NCBI GenBank assembly: GCA_017958305.1
Contig: JAGDCW010000006.1
Coordinates: 1 to 39,671 of the forward strand
Reading direction: 5' to 3'
From: Bacteroidales bacterium
Lineage (GTDB): Bacteria; Bacteroidota; Bacteroidia; Bacteroidales; UBA1402
Length of the DNA: 39,671 bases
Shown: in pieces, positions 17,001 to 25,092 of the stretch
Layout of the letters: every line of letters begins with the position of its first letter
How positions within the stretch are numbered: position 1 is the first letter of the stretch
The notes under the pieces: generated by a model
Told to the model about the DNA's origin: nothing
Databases searched by the model: none
The model's input: only the letters and a program-made list of their open reading frames with translations
Translations under genes and position numbers: made by a program

Positions 17001-19094
17001 TTATTTGATTCCGTTATGTCTGAGCATGGCATCGATGGTGGCCGGCTGGCCGCGATAGGCTTCGTAAAGTTCGGTGGCGGGCCGGGTGTTGCCCTTCGAC
17101 AGGATGTTGTCCCTGAAGGATGCGGCCCGTTCCCGGTCGAAAACAGCATGCTCGGTATAGTGGTCGTAGGCATCGAAGGCCAGGATTTCCGACCATTTGT
17201 AGCAATAGTAGCCGGCTGCATAGCCGCCACTGAACAAGTGCGTGAAGGTGGGGCTCATGCAGCACGATGTGGGCATGGGCAGCAGATCGACCGATTTCCA
17301 GGCCTCGCGTTCGAAGGCGGCCACATCGCCCTCGAGCGGCTCGTGGATGGTGTGGTAGGCCATGTCCAGATAGCCGAACGACAGTTGGCGGCAGCAGTCG
17401 CGGCCCACGTTGAAATTGCCCGCATCCTTGACTTTCCCGATCAATTCCATGGGAATGGGCTCGCCCGTCTGGTAGTGGATGGCGACACTGTCGAGGAATT
17501 CTTTTTCGTAGGCCCAGTTTTCCATGATCTGCGAAGGCATCTCGACAAAGTCGCGATCGACATTGGTGCCGGCCAGCGAGGCATAGGTCACGTTGGAAAG
17601 CATGCCGTGCAGTCCGTGCCCGAACTCGTGCAGGAAGGTGGTCACTTCGTCGAAGGTGAGCAGCGAAGGTTTGTCGGCCGTGGGCAGGGTGAAGTTCATC
17701 GACAGCGTGACGAAGGGATACTCGCGCTGGCCGTGGACATTGCTCTGCGCCTTGATGTCGTTCATCCAGGCGCCCGAGCGCTTGCTTTCGCGCGGGAAGA
17801 AGTCTGTATAGATCACCGCCATGAACTGGCCGTTTTCATCGAACACTTCGTAGGCGTCCACGTCTTTGTTCCAAACCTGGATGTCGGGGTTTTTCACAAA
17901 GGTGATGCCATAGAGCCGGGTAGCCAGCCCGAAGACCCCTTTCTTGACATGTTCCAGTTCGAAATAGGGCTTGAGCATCTCATCGTTGAGATCGAACAAT
18001 TCGGTCTTCAGTTTGTTTGAATAATAGGTCCAGTCCCAAGGTTCCAGTTTGAAGGGAGCGCTCTCGGTCTTGTCGATGAACGCCTGTATGGCCTGGTGTT
18101 CTTTTTCTGCCACCGGCCGGTAGGCGGCCCGCAACTGGTCGAGCATCTGATAGACATTTTCGACCTTGGCGGCCATTTTGCGTCTCAGTGCGTAGGAGGC
18201 ATAGTCGGGATAGCCCATCAACTGGCCGATTTCCATGCGGGTGTTGACAATATCCTTGATGACCTGCATGTTGTCGAACTGCCCGCCGACGGCCCGCTGG
18301 TAGTAGGCCATGTAGAACTGTTCCCTGACATCGCGGCGGTCGGCATATTTCATGATGGCGCCGTAGCTCGGAGCCGTCAGGTCGAACAACCAGCCTTCCT
18401 TTCCCTGTTTGCGGGCCTTTTCGGCGGCGATGGCCAATTCGTCCTCGGGCAGGCCGGAAAGTTCTTCCTTGTCGGTGAAAAACCGGCTGAAGGCGTGGGT
18501 GGCTTTCAGACTGTTCTGGCCGAAGGCCATGGTCAGGTTGTCGAGCCGGGTGCTGAGGCTGCGGTATTTCTCGCGGTCGGCTCCTTGCAGTGTGGCGCCT
18601 CTTTCGAGAAAGTCTTCGTAGGTCTCTTCGGTCAGGCGCAACTGCTCGCCCTCCAGGCCCAGGTCGTGACGCTTTTCATAGACCTGACGGATGCGTTCGA
18701 ACAGTTCTTGGTTCAATGTCAGGTTGTTGAAGTGCTCCGACAGCATCAGGGTTATTTTTTCCTCGGCGGCCATCAGTTCGTCGTCCATTTCGTTGTTGGT
18801 CAGCGTGCCGAAAACGGCATCGATGCGGCTGATGAGTTTGCCCGACAGTTCCAGGGCTTCGATGGTGTTGGCAAAATCGGGGGCCTCGCTCCGGGAGACG
18901 ATGGCCTGGATCTCCTGGTCGTGCAGCCGGATGGCCTCCTGATAGGCGGGAACGAGATGGCAGATTTTGACTTGGGCAAAAGGCGGGGTGTCGCGCCAGG
19001 TCTGATAATTCTCCAACAGAGGGTTCTTTTCTGAGCAGGCAGTCAGTCCTGCAACAAGGATGGACATGAGTAAAACAGGTTTGAATATCTTCAT
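17001..19094 (-). CDS. M3 family zinc oligopeptidase, probable lipoprotein
   Basis: 697 residues from the ATG at 19094. The N-terminus MKIFKPVLLMSILVAGLTAC ends in a lipobox (LTAC) with Cys20, so the enzyme is probably lipid-anchored in the envelope. The catalytic metal site is His489-Glu490-Phe-Gly-His493 with Glu518 as third ligand, the spacing expected for M3 peptidases. Overall similarity (SRLDNLTMAFGQN, MGYPDYASYALRRKMA, FPRESKRSGAW, GYAAGYYCYKWSE) places it with oligopeptidase A or dipeptidyl carboxypeptidase (Dcp). It probably cleaves short peptides outside the cytoplasm. It leads the operon M3 peptidase, dCMP deaminase, S41 protease, cyclo-ligase. Confidence 0.94.
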   Translation of the reverse strand: MKIFKPVLLMSILVAGLTACSEKNPLLENYQTWRDTPPFAQVKICHLVPAYQEAIRLHDQEIQAIVSRSEAPDFANTIEALELSGKLISRIDAVFGTLTNNEMDDELMAAEEKITLMLSEHFNNLTLNQELFERIRQVYEKRHDLGLEGEQLRLTEETYEDFLERGATLQGADREKYRSLSTRLDNLTMAFGQNSLKATHAFSRFFTDKEELSGLPEDELAIAAEKARKQGKEGWLFDLTAPSYGAIMKYADRRDVREQFYMAYYQRAVGGQFDNMQVIKDIVNTRMEIGQLMGYPDYASYALRRKMAAKVENVYQMLDQLRAAYRPVAEKEHQAIQAFIDKTESAPFKLEPWDWTYYSNKLKTELFDLNDEMLKPYFELEHVKKGVFGLATRLYGITFVKNPDIQVWNKDVDAYEVFDENGQFMAVIYTDFFPRESKRSGAWMNDIKAQSNVHGQREYPFVTLSMNFTLPTADKPSLLTFDEVTTFLHEFGHGLHGMLSNVTYASLAGTNVDRDFVEMPSQIMENWAYEKEFLDSVAIHYQTGEPIPMELIGKVKDAGNFNVGRDCCRQLSFGYLDMAYHTIHEPLEGDVAAFEREAWKSVDLLPMPTSCCMSPTFTHLFSGGYAAGYYCYKWSEILAFDAYDHYTEHAVFDRERAASFRDNILSKGNTRPATELYEAYRGQPATIDAMLRHNGIK

Positions 19095-19120
19095 CGTGAA
19101 TAGGTGGAAAAATTTTTCAT

Positions 19121-19161
19121 GCGAAAGTAGCACAACTTTTTCAATAAGTGATTACTTTCGC
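19121..19161. promoter_or_regulatory. Divergent promoter region with 9-bp inverted repeat
   Basis: GCGAAAGTA (19121-19129) and TACTTTCGC (19153-19161) are perfect inverted copies. Each contains a -7-like TACTTTCG reading outward: leftward toward the M3 peptidase gene (ATG 19094) and rightward toward the MarC gene (ATG 19196). No good -33 TTTG boxes are found for either, so they may be promoter boxes, a regulator site, or both. Confidence 0.45.
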
Positions 19162-19195
19162 GCAAAAATTGGAACCCTGACTAAGAAAAGACATT

Positions 19196-19777
19196 ATGGC
19201 CATCAGTGTTAAAGAAATCGTCGGAGCCTTCGTGGTCCTGTTCGCTATCCTCGATATCATCGGATCCATCCCTATCATCGTTGATTTGCAGCGTCGAACC
19301 GGTGTCATCCCCGCTTTGAAGGTGACGCTGATCTCACTGGTGCTGCTGGCCGGTTTCTATTTTGCCGGCGACGGAGTCCTGGCGCTGTTCGGCGTCAACA
19401 TCCAGTCGTTCGCCGTGGCCGGTTCCATCGTGATTTTCGCCATCGGTTTCGAAATGATTTTCGACATCCACATCTTCAAATTCGACGAAAGCCCCAAGGG
19501 CATGTCCACCATTGTGCCGCTGGTCTTTCCCCTGATCGTGGGCGCCGGATCGTTCACCACCCTGCTGGCTTTGAAAGCCGAGTATCAGACAATCAACATC
19601 ATGATTGCCCTGGTGCTGAACATGGTCTTCATTTTTGTCGTGCTCAAATCGATCGGATTCATCGAAAGGATTTTGGGCAAGGGAGGCATCTATATCATCC
19701 GCAAATTCTTCGGTATCATCCTGCTGGCCATCGCCGTCAAACTGTTTGCCACCAATATCGGCTCGCTGGTGGGCTAG
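19196..19777 (+). CDS. MarC family integral membrane protein
   Basis: 193 residues and about six hydrophobic helices: near 8-27, 41-62, 70-88, 105-124, 133-150 and 168-188. The start AFVVLFAILDIIGSIPIIVDL and the internal FPLIVGAGSFTTLLAL are MarC/YhgN-family signatures. The family sits in the inner membrane; no transport substrate has been established, and an early link to multidrug resistance was not upheld. It is a single gene with its own leader. A 14-bp palindrome downstream (19791-19804) lacks a terminal T run. No paired gene gives functional context. Confidence 0.92.
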   Translation: MAISVKEIVGAFVVLFAILDIIGSIPIIVDLQRRTGVIPALKVTLISLVLLAGFYFAGDGVLALFGVNIQSFAVAGSIVIFAIGFEMIFDIHIFKFDESPKGMSTIVPLVFPLIVGAGSFTTLLALKAEYQTINIMIALVLNMVFIFVVLKSIGFIERILGKGGIYIIRKFFGIILLAIAVKLFATNIGSLVG

Positions 19778-19802
19778 GCTTTTCCCTCCAAGGGGTTTTC
19801 CC

Positions 19803-20093
19803 CTACCTCAGTACAATGTCGTGTACCGTCTGGGCACCGACCGCCTGGTTGAGTTTTTCAACGAGCGACTGACGTATGAGCATCAGTTCGTTGCGGACGA
19901 TGGCCGAACGTACATGCAGGTGCAGCACCCCGTTTTTGATATACAGGTTTTCGGTCTGGGCCGCCAGACTCTTGCCCACCACTTCGGGCCATAGCTTGAT
20001 GAGCCGGACTTCGTTGAGCCGGGCATCCAGGTGCTGGGTTTTCAGGACTTGCTGCAGCACCTCGGCCAGGGTTTGGGAATTGCGGCGCTTCAT
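19803..20093 (-). CDS. DUF721 (DciA-like) protein
   Basis: 96 residues from the ATG at 20093, MKRRNSQTLAEVLQQVLK. It fits the small DUF721 family: TLAEVL helix, LWPEVVGKSLAAQTENLYIKNG, then LHLHVRSAIVRNELMLIRQ and a KLNQAVG segment. DUF721 includes DciA, which helps load the replicative helicase in bacteria lacking DnaC; some members are hypothetical. The ATG overlaps the recF stop by 4 bases (20090-20093), tying it to DNA replication and repair. A longer frame beginning inside recF was rejected. Confidence 0.88.
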   Translation of the reverse strand: MKRRNSQTLAEVLQQVLKTQHLDARLNEVRLIKLWPEVVGKSLAAQTENLYIKNGVLHLHVRSAIVRNELMLIRQSLVEKLNQAVGAQTVHDIVLR

Positions 20094-21199
20094 GCGGTCT
20101 GGTAGGGGCGGATGTCGCCGTTTTCGATTTGGAACACTTTGTAGGGCCGCCCCGATTGCTGGAGGATGCGCGACAGGTGTTCGTAATGGGTGTCGGTGAT
20201 GAAAATCTGCCCGAAGGAGTCCTGCGATACCAGCGAAACAATGTTTTCCACCCTTTGCCGGTCGAGTTTGTCGAAAATGTCGTCGAGCAGCAGGATGGGC
20301 GCGTGCGTGCCCTTCTCCTTGAGAAATTCCGCCTGGGCCAGTTTCATGGCGATCAGGCAGGTCTTGCACTGCCCCTGCGAGGCCACCTGTTTCACGGGCC
20401 AGCTGTCCATGGTGATGTCCAGGTCGTCCTTGTGGATGCCCTTGGTGCTGAATCCCAGCAGGCGGTCCTTGGCCCGGGAGGCTTGGAGCTGAGGCTCCAG
20501 GGGACCTTGGCTCAGGTGGGAGGTATAACTGAGCCCCACCTCTTCCTGCTGCTGGGAAATCTCCCGGTACTGCCGGTTGAAAAGGGGGATGAATTGCTCG
20601 ATGAACTGCTGCCTTTTGCGGAAAATCTCCTCTCCGTGGAAGGCCATCTGGCTTTCGTACAGTTCGTAGAGGGCGTCTTCGTAGTGGTGCTCTTCGTCTT
20701 TGAGCATGGCGTTGCGCTGTTGCAGGAATGACATGTAACTTACCAGCGCCCGCATATACTGCGGATCGTACTGCGAGATGGCCATGTCGATGAAGCGCCG
20801 CCGCTCTTCACTGCCTTCTCGAATCAGTCGCTCGTCGCCTGGCGAGATCATCACCAGCGGCAACTGGCCGATGTGCTCCGACAGCCGGTCGTAGGCCTTC
20901 TTGTCGTGTTTGAACACTTTTCTCTGCCGGCGCTTGATGCCGCAATAGTATTCGTGTTTGCCGCCATCTTCCTCCTCATATAGGCCCTGCAGCATCAGGA
21001 AATCGGCCTCGTGGGCGATGACCTGCGAATCGAGCACATTGGTGTGGCTCTTGCAGAACGACAGGAAATACACGGCATCCAGCACATTGGTCTTGCCTTG
21101 CCCGTTCTGCCCGAAAAAGCAGTTCAGATAGGGCGAAAAATCCACGTGAGCCTCTTTGATGTTCTTGAAGTTGAGAATGTCGAGCGACTGTAGATGCAT
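20090..21199 (-). CDS. recF: DNA replication and repair protein RecF
   Basis: 369 residues from the ATG at 21199 (MHLQSLDILNFKNIKEA). An SMC/ABC-type ATPase that helps load RecA at gapped DNA. Walker A is Gly30-Gln-Asn-Gly-Gln-Gly-Lys36-Thr37; the signature region is ASQGQCKTCLIAMKLAQAEF and Walker B is ILLLDDIFDKLD. The FLSFCKSHTN and SPGDERLIREGSEERRRFID blocks are standard for RecF. An in-frame start at 21379 was rejected because the promoter at 21207-21237 lies downstream of it. Coupled to DUF721 by a 4-base overlap. Confidence 0.97.
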   Translation of the reverse strand: MHLQSLDILNFKNIKEAHVDFSPYLNCFFGQNGQGKTNVLDAVYFLSFCKSHTNVLDSQVIAHEADFLMLQGLYEEEDGGKHEYYCGIKRRQRKVFKHDKKAYDRLSEHIGQLPLVMISPGDERLIREGSEERRRFIDMAISQYDPQYMRALVSYMSFLQQRNAMLKDEEHHYEDALYELYESQMAFHGEEIFRKRQQFIEQFIPLFNRQYREISQQQEEVGLSYTSHLSQGPLEPQLQASRAKDRLLGFSTKGIHKDDLDITMDSWPVKQVASQGQCKTCLIAMKLAQAEFLKEKGTHAPILLLDDIFDKLDRQRVENIVSLVSQDSFGQIFITDTHYEHLSRILQQSGRPYKVFQIENGDIRPYQTA

Positions 21200-21206
21200 A
21201 GTGACG

Positions 21207-21237
21207 CAAAAATAAGGATTTATGTCTGTTATCCCAA
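21207..21237 (-). promoter_or_regulatory. Promoter for recF-DUF721
   Basis: Minus-strand -7 box TATTTTTG (21207-21214) and -33 box TTGG (21234-21237) with a 19-base spacer, 8 bases upstream of the recF ATG. The leader must be very short. Confidence 0.65.
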
Positions 21238-21258
21238 GGCGTACTCTGGCTTTTTTGT

Positions 21259-21768
21259 CTAAAGCAACCACTCTCCCATAAAGAGGACTATCAGCGTATT
21301 GGTTACACTGACAACCATTGGAAGAAAGTCTTTTTTCTCGATTCCATAAATTAGTGACAAAACCACTGATGATGGACAAAAAAGCAGTAAATCAAGTCCA
21401 AATGGCCATGGGTGAATGTTATCATACAGCCAGTCTCCCAACAGTTTTGGCCCATATGGTCTAATATCATAGAGCAACGAAGCCCTTATTTCCGGTTCCA
21501 TAAACAGCACAGACAGAACTATGGAGACAATGCAGGCGATACACATAAATAAGAAAAACACTGTTTTTTCTTTTGACCTTACAAGGTAATACACCCAAAA
21601 AAAGATTGCCATGGCATAGAATGTGAGAATATCCCATGGATAGATTCCATGCATAAAACGCAGGTTGATAACAGGTAACAAATGAGCTACAACTTTGATA
21701 ATGATTTCGATGGAGACAATCAGCATCAAGCATTGCGAAACCTTTTTAAAATATGAGCACTTTTCCAT
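21259..21768 (-). CDS. Hypothetical AT-rich integral membrane protein
   Basis: 169 residues from the ATG at 21768 (MEKCSYFKKVSQCLMLIVS). I do not recognise the family. Hydrophobic helices lie at about 12-34, 44-61, 67-89, 121-140 and 149-167, giving roughly five TM segments. A PYGPKLLGDWLYDNIHPWPFG loop lies between helices 3 and 4 (about 100-120). The DNA is clearly richer in A/T than its neighbours and uses A/T-ending codons (ATA, AAA, TTA) that are rare in the rest of the window, which suggests recent acquisition or an orphan gene. It sits between recF and the hairpin-rich spacer at 21860-22031 and would be transcribed toward recF. The alternative start at 21918 lies in that spacer and is rejected. 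Confidence 0.65.
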   Translation of the reverse strand: MEKCSYFKKVSQCLMLIVSIEIIIKVVAHLLPVINLRFMHGIYPWDILTFYAMAIFFWVYYLVRSKEKTVFFLFMCIACIVSIVLSVLFMEPEIRASLLYDIRPYGPKLLGDWLYDNIHPWPFGLDLLLFCPSSVVLSLIYGIEKKDFLPMVVSVTNTLIVLFMGEWLL

Positions 21769-21859
21769 ATCAGTTTGAATTAAATGGTGACTGGGTAAAT
21801 TAATAACGGAATGATTTTTTTTTATTGTGTTTTGGATTAAAATACATGGCTCAGTTTGT

Positions 21860-22031
21860 GCTATCTTTCGCGCCACTCGCTGCGCTTCGCGGCGCAGGAG
21901 ATAGCTGCGCCTCGCCAATGCAAACTTGGACAGTTTGCATTACGGTCTTTCCGTTCTGCGCCCTTGCCAAAGCGAGCTTTGGGCGGACGCAGGCCGCAAA
22001 GCCCTGCAATCGCAAATTTAATTTGCGATTG
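21860..22031. repeat. Cluster of four hairpins in the spacer upstream of the TPR gene
   Basis: Four inverted repeats in 172 bases. (1) GCTATCT/AGATAGC at 21860-21866 and 21899-21905, with inner arms GCGCC/GGCGC at 21870-21874 and 21891-21895. (2) AATGCAAACT/AGTTTGCATT at 21917-21926 and 21932-21941. (3) CCAAAGC/GCTTTGG at 21967-21973 and 21976-21982. (4) CAATCGCAAAT/ATTTGCGATTG at 22007-22017 and 22021-22031. All arms listed are perfect. None is followed by a T run, so these are not ordinary terminators. The spacer between the genes at 21768 and 22106 (337 bases) holds this cluster, an AT-rich leader (21769-21850) and the promoters at 22022-22080; no convincing gene. Confidence 0.85.
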
Positions 22032-22080
22032 GACTCGGCTTGCTGTATCTTTGCAATACAAACAAAAATCATTACTTTTG
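22022..22080 (+). promoter_or_regulatory. Two overlapping tandem promoters for TPR-ribH
   Basis: P1: TTTG 22022-22025, 20-base spacer, TATCTTTG 22046-22053. P2: TTTG 22050-22053, 19-base spacer, TACTTTTG 22073-22080. Both -7 boxes match TAnnTTTG exactly, and the last four bases of the P1 -7 box are the P2 -33 box. The ATG follows at 22106. The P1 -33 box lies inside the right arm of hairpin 4. Confidence 0.65.
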
Positions 22081-22105
22081 TGCGCGAAAATAAAAGACTA
22101 TTGAT

Positions 22106-22807
22106 ATGGCAAATAAGAAAGTCGTCTCCAAGGCGGAGAACAAGAACGAAGAGTTGGAAAAGAATGTCGGTGAGGCACTTTCCCGTTCGGAACAGTTTAT
22201 CGAGAAAAACCAGAACACGCTGCTCATCGCTTTGGTGGCCGTGTTGGTGATTGTCGCAGGCATCGTCCTGTATAATAACAAGGTGGTGGGTCCCCGCAAC
22301 CTGGCTGCCGCCGAGCAGCTCTTCCGCGGTGAAAGCTATTTCGCCGCCGATTCCTTCGACCTGGCACTGAACGGCGACGGCGTGGATTTCGTCGGCTTCG
22401 AGCAGTTTGTCAGCGATTTCAAGCACACCAAGTCGGCCAATCTGGCCAAGGCTTACATCGGCCTGTGCTACAAGAACCAGGGCGATTTCGAGACGGCCGC
22501 AAGCTATCTGAAGCAGGTCAAGGCCAAGGACATCATGGTGTCTCCGGCCCTGGTCGGTGCCGTGGGCGACTGCTATGTCGAACTGGGCGAGACGGCCAAG
22601 GCTGTCTCCTATTTCGAGAAGGCCGGCAAGGTCCACAACAACCTTTTGGCTCCGATTTACCTGATGAAGGCCGGTCTGGCCTACGAATCGCTGGGCAACT
22701 ATGCCGCTGCGCTGAAGGTCTATCAGACCATCAAGGAGGAATATCCTCTGACCCAGGAAGGATCCGAAGTGGACAAATACATCGAGCGCGCCAAACTTTT
22801 AAAATAA
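22106..22807 (+). CDS. Membrane-anchored tetratricopeptide repeat protein
   Basis: 233 residues. A charged N-terminus (KAENKNEELEKNVGEALSRS) precedes one TM helix at about 38-56 (NTLLIALVAVLVIVAGIVLY). The rest is helical with TPR-like units: AKAYIGLCYKNQGDFETAASYL, ALVGAVGDCYVELGETAKAVSYF (by its blocks GDCYVELGE and AVSYFEKAG) and LMKAGLAYESLGNYAAAL. The single TM plus TPR plan resembles YfgM/AncA-type proteins of the inner membrane, which assist translocated proteins, but this is resemblance only. It lies 6 bases upstream of ribH and shares its tandem promoters. Confidence 0.82.
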   Translation: MANKKVVSKAENKNEELEKNVGEALSRSEQFIEKNQNTLLIALVAVLVIVAGIVLYNNKVVGPRNLAAAEQLFRGESYFAADSFDLALNGDGVDFVGFEQFVSDFKHTKSANLAKAYIGLCYKNQGDFETAASYLKQVKAKDIMVSPALVGAVGDCYVELGETAKAVSYFEKAGKVHNNLLAPIYLMKAGLAYESLGNYAAALKVYQTIKEEYPLTQEGSEVDKYIERAKLLK

Positions 22808-22813
22808 TCCGGG

Positions 22814-23305
22814 ATGGCCACCAAGAACCTCTCGGAGTTTGACAGCTCTTCCCTGCACGATGTCGCGGCCTTGCGCTTCGACATCGTTGTTTCCAAATGG
22901 AACGAGCCCGTGACCGACAAACTGTTGGAAGGGGCGGTCGATTGCCTGACTTCCCAGGGAGTCCCCCAAGACCATATACGCGTGTTCCCCGTTCCGGGCA
23001 GTTTTGAACTGGTCTATGGCGCAGCCCGGCTCATGGGGCAGCCCGCCGCCCAGCGGGCCGATGCCATCATCGCCCTGGGTTGCGTGGTGCGTGGCGGCAC
23101 GCCGCACTTCGACTATGTCTGCCAGGGGGTGACACGGGGCCTTTCCGAGCTGAATGCCCGGGGCACCGTACCTGTCATTTTCGGCCTGCTCACCACCGAC
23201 GACATGCAGCAGTCGCTCGACCGTGCCGGTGGCATTTATGGAAACAAGGGAGTGGAGGCAGCCTATACTGCCATGGAAATGGCCCAGCTGAGCCGGCGCA
23301 TTTAG
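22814..23305 (+). CDS. ribH: 6,7-dimethyl-8-ribityllumazine synthase
   Basis: 163 residues, normal for the family. Condenses 5-amino-6-ribitylamino-uracil with 3,4-dihydroxybutanone 4-phosphate in riboflavin synthesis; forms pentamers or icosahedral shells. VVSKWNE replaces the more usual Phe-Asn with Trp29-Asn30; VPGSFELVYGA (60-70), GCVVRGGTPHFDYV with the catalytic His98, and FGLLTTDDMQQSLDRAGG are intact. It converges on dnaX, the two stop codons overlapping at 23302-23305. No other riboflavin genes are in the window. Confidence 0.96.
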   Translation: MATKNLSEFDSSSLHDVAALRFDIVVSKWNEPVTDKLLEGAVDCLTSQGVPQDHIRVFPVPGSFELVYGAARLMGQPAAQRADAIIALGCVVRGGTPHFDYVCQGVTRGLSELNARGTVPVIFGLLTTDDMQQSLDRAGGIYGNKGVEAAYTAMEMAQLSRRI

Positions 23306-25092
23306 TCCATTTCCAGACCAAGCTGGTTTTTCAGCGAGGCAAAGGAGGGGTTTTTCTCCAACATAGCACTGAGTTGGTCCTGAGGAGTCAGGGCCTTCTT
23401 TTTTTCGTCCCCGACGCTCACACGCACCTGCAGGCTGGCGTGGCTGTTGTGCAACTGTTGGCGGAGGTAGTGCTCGATTTGGGGCTTGATTTCGAGCATG
23501 CGCTTTTCCATGTTGGGGTGGAAAACGACAAACTCAAAATCGGTATCGGTGGTTTTTTCGGGCGGATTGGCGATCATGGCCGAACTGATTTGGGGATCGT
23601 CCTTGATCGTGTTGGCAAAGTCAATCCAGGCTTGGGTCAGCTGCGGCGTGTCGAAGGGCTGGTTCTCCTCGGGCGCGGCGACTTCCTGTTTGACGGGGGC
23701 GGGAGCGGCCTGTTGGGCCGGCCGGTTGAAGGACAGGGCCGTAGGACGTCTTGCAGCGGTGGATGCCGGCCGATGGGGTGCGGGCTGTGCTGAGTCCGGT
23801 GCGGCGGGTTGGGATGCGGGAGCGGATGGGGCCGGCGCGGGGGCGGATGAAGCCGGCGCAGGGGCAGGTGCCGAAGTTTGGACCGGACTGCCGGCTGAAG
23901 CCTCGGCCACCGGTTTGGCCGTCGGTGCCTTGGCAGGAGCCGGAGCGGCCGCAACAGGGCTGAGAGGGGCGGCTTTCCCCTTGCCGCCGTCGGGATCGGG
24001 CTCTCCCAACTGGCAGAGCCGGATGAGGCAGAGCTCGACCAACAGCCGTTTGTTTTTGCTCTGGTTGTATTGCAGGGAGCATTCGTTGGTCAGTTTGAGC
24101 GCTTCGACCAGCAGCTGGAAACTGCAGGCCTCGGCTTGCTGCCGGTATTTTGCCTGGATGCTGTCGCTCACTTCGAGCAGCGGCAGGGTGCGTGGATCCT
24201 TGCATACCAGCAGGTCGCGCAGATGGGCGCTGAGGCCGGTTGTGAAATACTGCCCTTCGAACCCCAGTCCGAGCACCTGGTCGAACAGCAGCAGGGCCTG
24301 GGCGGTCTCGTGCCGGAGCACGGCGTCGATGAGTTTGAAATAATAGTCGTAGTCGAGGATGTTCAGGTTTTCAATGACTCCCTTGTAGGTGATTTTCCCT
24401 TCGCCGAAACTGGCCACCTGGTCGAAGACCGACAGGGCGTCGCGCATACCGCCGTCGGCCTTCATGGCGATGATGTTGAGCGCTTCCGGCTCGTAGGCGA
24501 TGTTTTCCGACTGGGCGACAAATTGCAGGTATTCCTGGATGTCACCCACACTGATGCGGTGGAAATCGTAGATCTGGCAACGCGACAGGATGGTGGGAAT
24601 GATTTTGTGCTTCTCGGTGGTGGCCAGGATAAAGACGGCGTATGAAGGCGGCTCTTCCAGCGTCTTGAGGAAGGCGTTGAAGGCGCCTTGTGAGAGCATG
24701 TGCACCTCGTCGATGATATAGACCTTGTACTTGCCCAGCACCGGCGGGATCCTCACCTGCTCGGTGAGGGCGCGGATGTCATCGACCGAGTTGTTGGAGG
24801 CGGCGTCGAGTTCCAGGATGTTGTACGACCGCTGCTCGTTGAACGAACGGCAAGACTCGCATTCGTTGCAGGCTTCGCCATTCTCCTTGGGATGCAGGCA
24901 GTTGATGGTCTTGGCAAAGATGCGGGCGCAGGTGGTCTTGCCCACCCCTCTGGGGCCGCAGAACAGGTAGGCGTGGGCCAACTGGTTGTTCTTGACGGCA
25001 TGCTGCAGGGTCGTGGTCAGCGCCCTCTGGCCAACCACCGACTGAAAGGTGTCGGGACGGTATTTTCTGGCTGAGACAAGATAATTTTCCAT
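23302..25092 (-). CDS. dnaX: DNA polymerase III subunit gamma/tau
   Basis: 596 residues. Clamp-loader ATPase. AAA+ core: Walker A Gly46-Pro-Arg-Gly-Val-Gly-Lys52-Thr53, zinc cysteines Cys65, Cys75, Cys78 and Cys81, Walker B/DEVH at 128-131 and arginine finger Arg171 (SRCQ). Domain III ends near 360. A long Ala/Pro/Ser linker at about 365-478 separates it from a tau-like C-terminal domain (482-596, LTQAWIDFANTIKDD). An A7 run at 23399-23405 (minus strand, near codon 563) is not where a gamma-producing frameshift would be expected. The start at 25092 matches the family N-terminus (YLVSARKYRPDTF); a minus-strand TATCTTCG -7-like box lies at 25111-25118. Confidence 0.97.
   Translation of the reverse strand: MENYLVSARKYRPDTFQSVVGQRALTTTLQHAVKNNQLAHAYLFCGPRGVGKTTCARIFAKTINCLHPKENGEACNECESCRSFNEQRSYNILELDAASNNSVDDIRALTEQVRIPPVLGKYKVYIIDEVHMLSQGAFNAFLKTLEEPPSYAVFILATTEKHKIIPTILSRCQIYDFHRISVGDIQEYLQFVAQSENIAYEPEALNIIAMKADGGMRDALSVFDQVASFGEGKITYKGVIENLNILDYDYYFKLIDAVLRHETAQALLLFDQVLGLGFEGQYFTTGLSAHLRDLLVCKDPRTLPLLEVSDSIQAKYRQQAEACSFQLLVEALKLTNECSLQYNQSKNKRLLVELCLIRLCQLGEPDPDGGKGKAAPLSPVAAAPAPAKAPTAKPVAEASAGSPVQTSAPAPAPASSAPAPAPSAPASQPAAPDSAQPAPHRPASTAARRPTALSFNRPAQQAAPAPVKQEVAAPEENQPFDTPQLTQAWIDFANTIKDDPQISSAMIANPPEKTTDTDFEFVVFHPNMEKRMLEIKPQIEHYLRQQLHNSHASLQVRVSVGDEKKKALTPQDQLSAMLEKNPSFASLKNQLGLEMD

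Noticed and set aside
19791-19804. Palindrome AGGGGTTTTCCCCT between MarC and DUF721 as a terminator
   Set aside because: Only a 5-base stem and no T run on either side; could be chance.
21825-22250. Open frame of about 140 codons running through the hairpin cluster
   Set aside because: Crosses palindromes and both promoters and overlaps the TPR gene start in another frame; protein has no recognisable features.
23399-23405. A7 run in dnaX (minus strand) as a programmed frameshift site
   Set aside because: Lies near codon 563, in the C-terminal tau-like domain, so slippage would only trim the last residues rather than make a gamma form after domain III. No following hairpin was evident.
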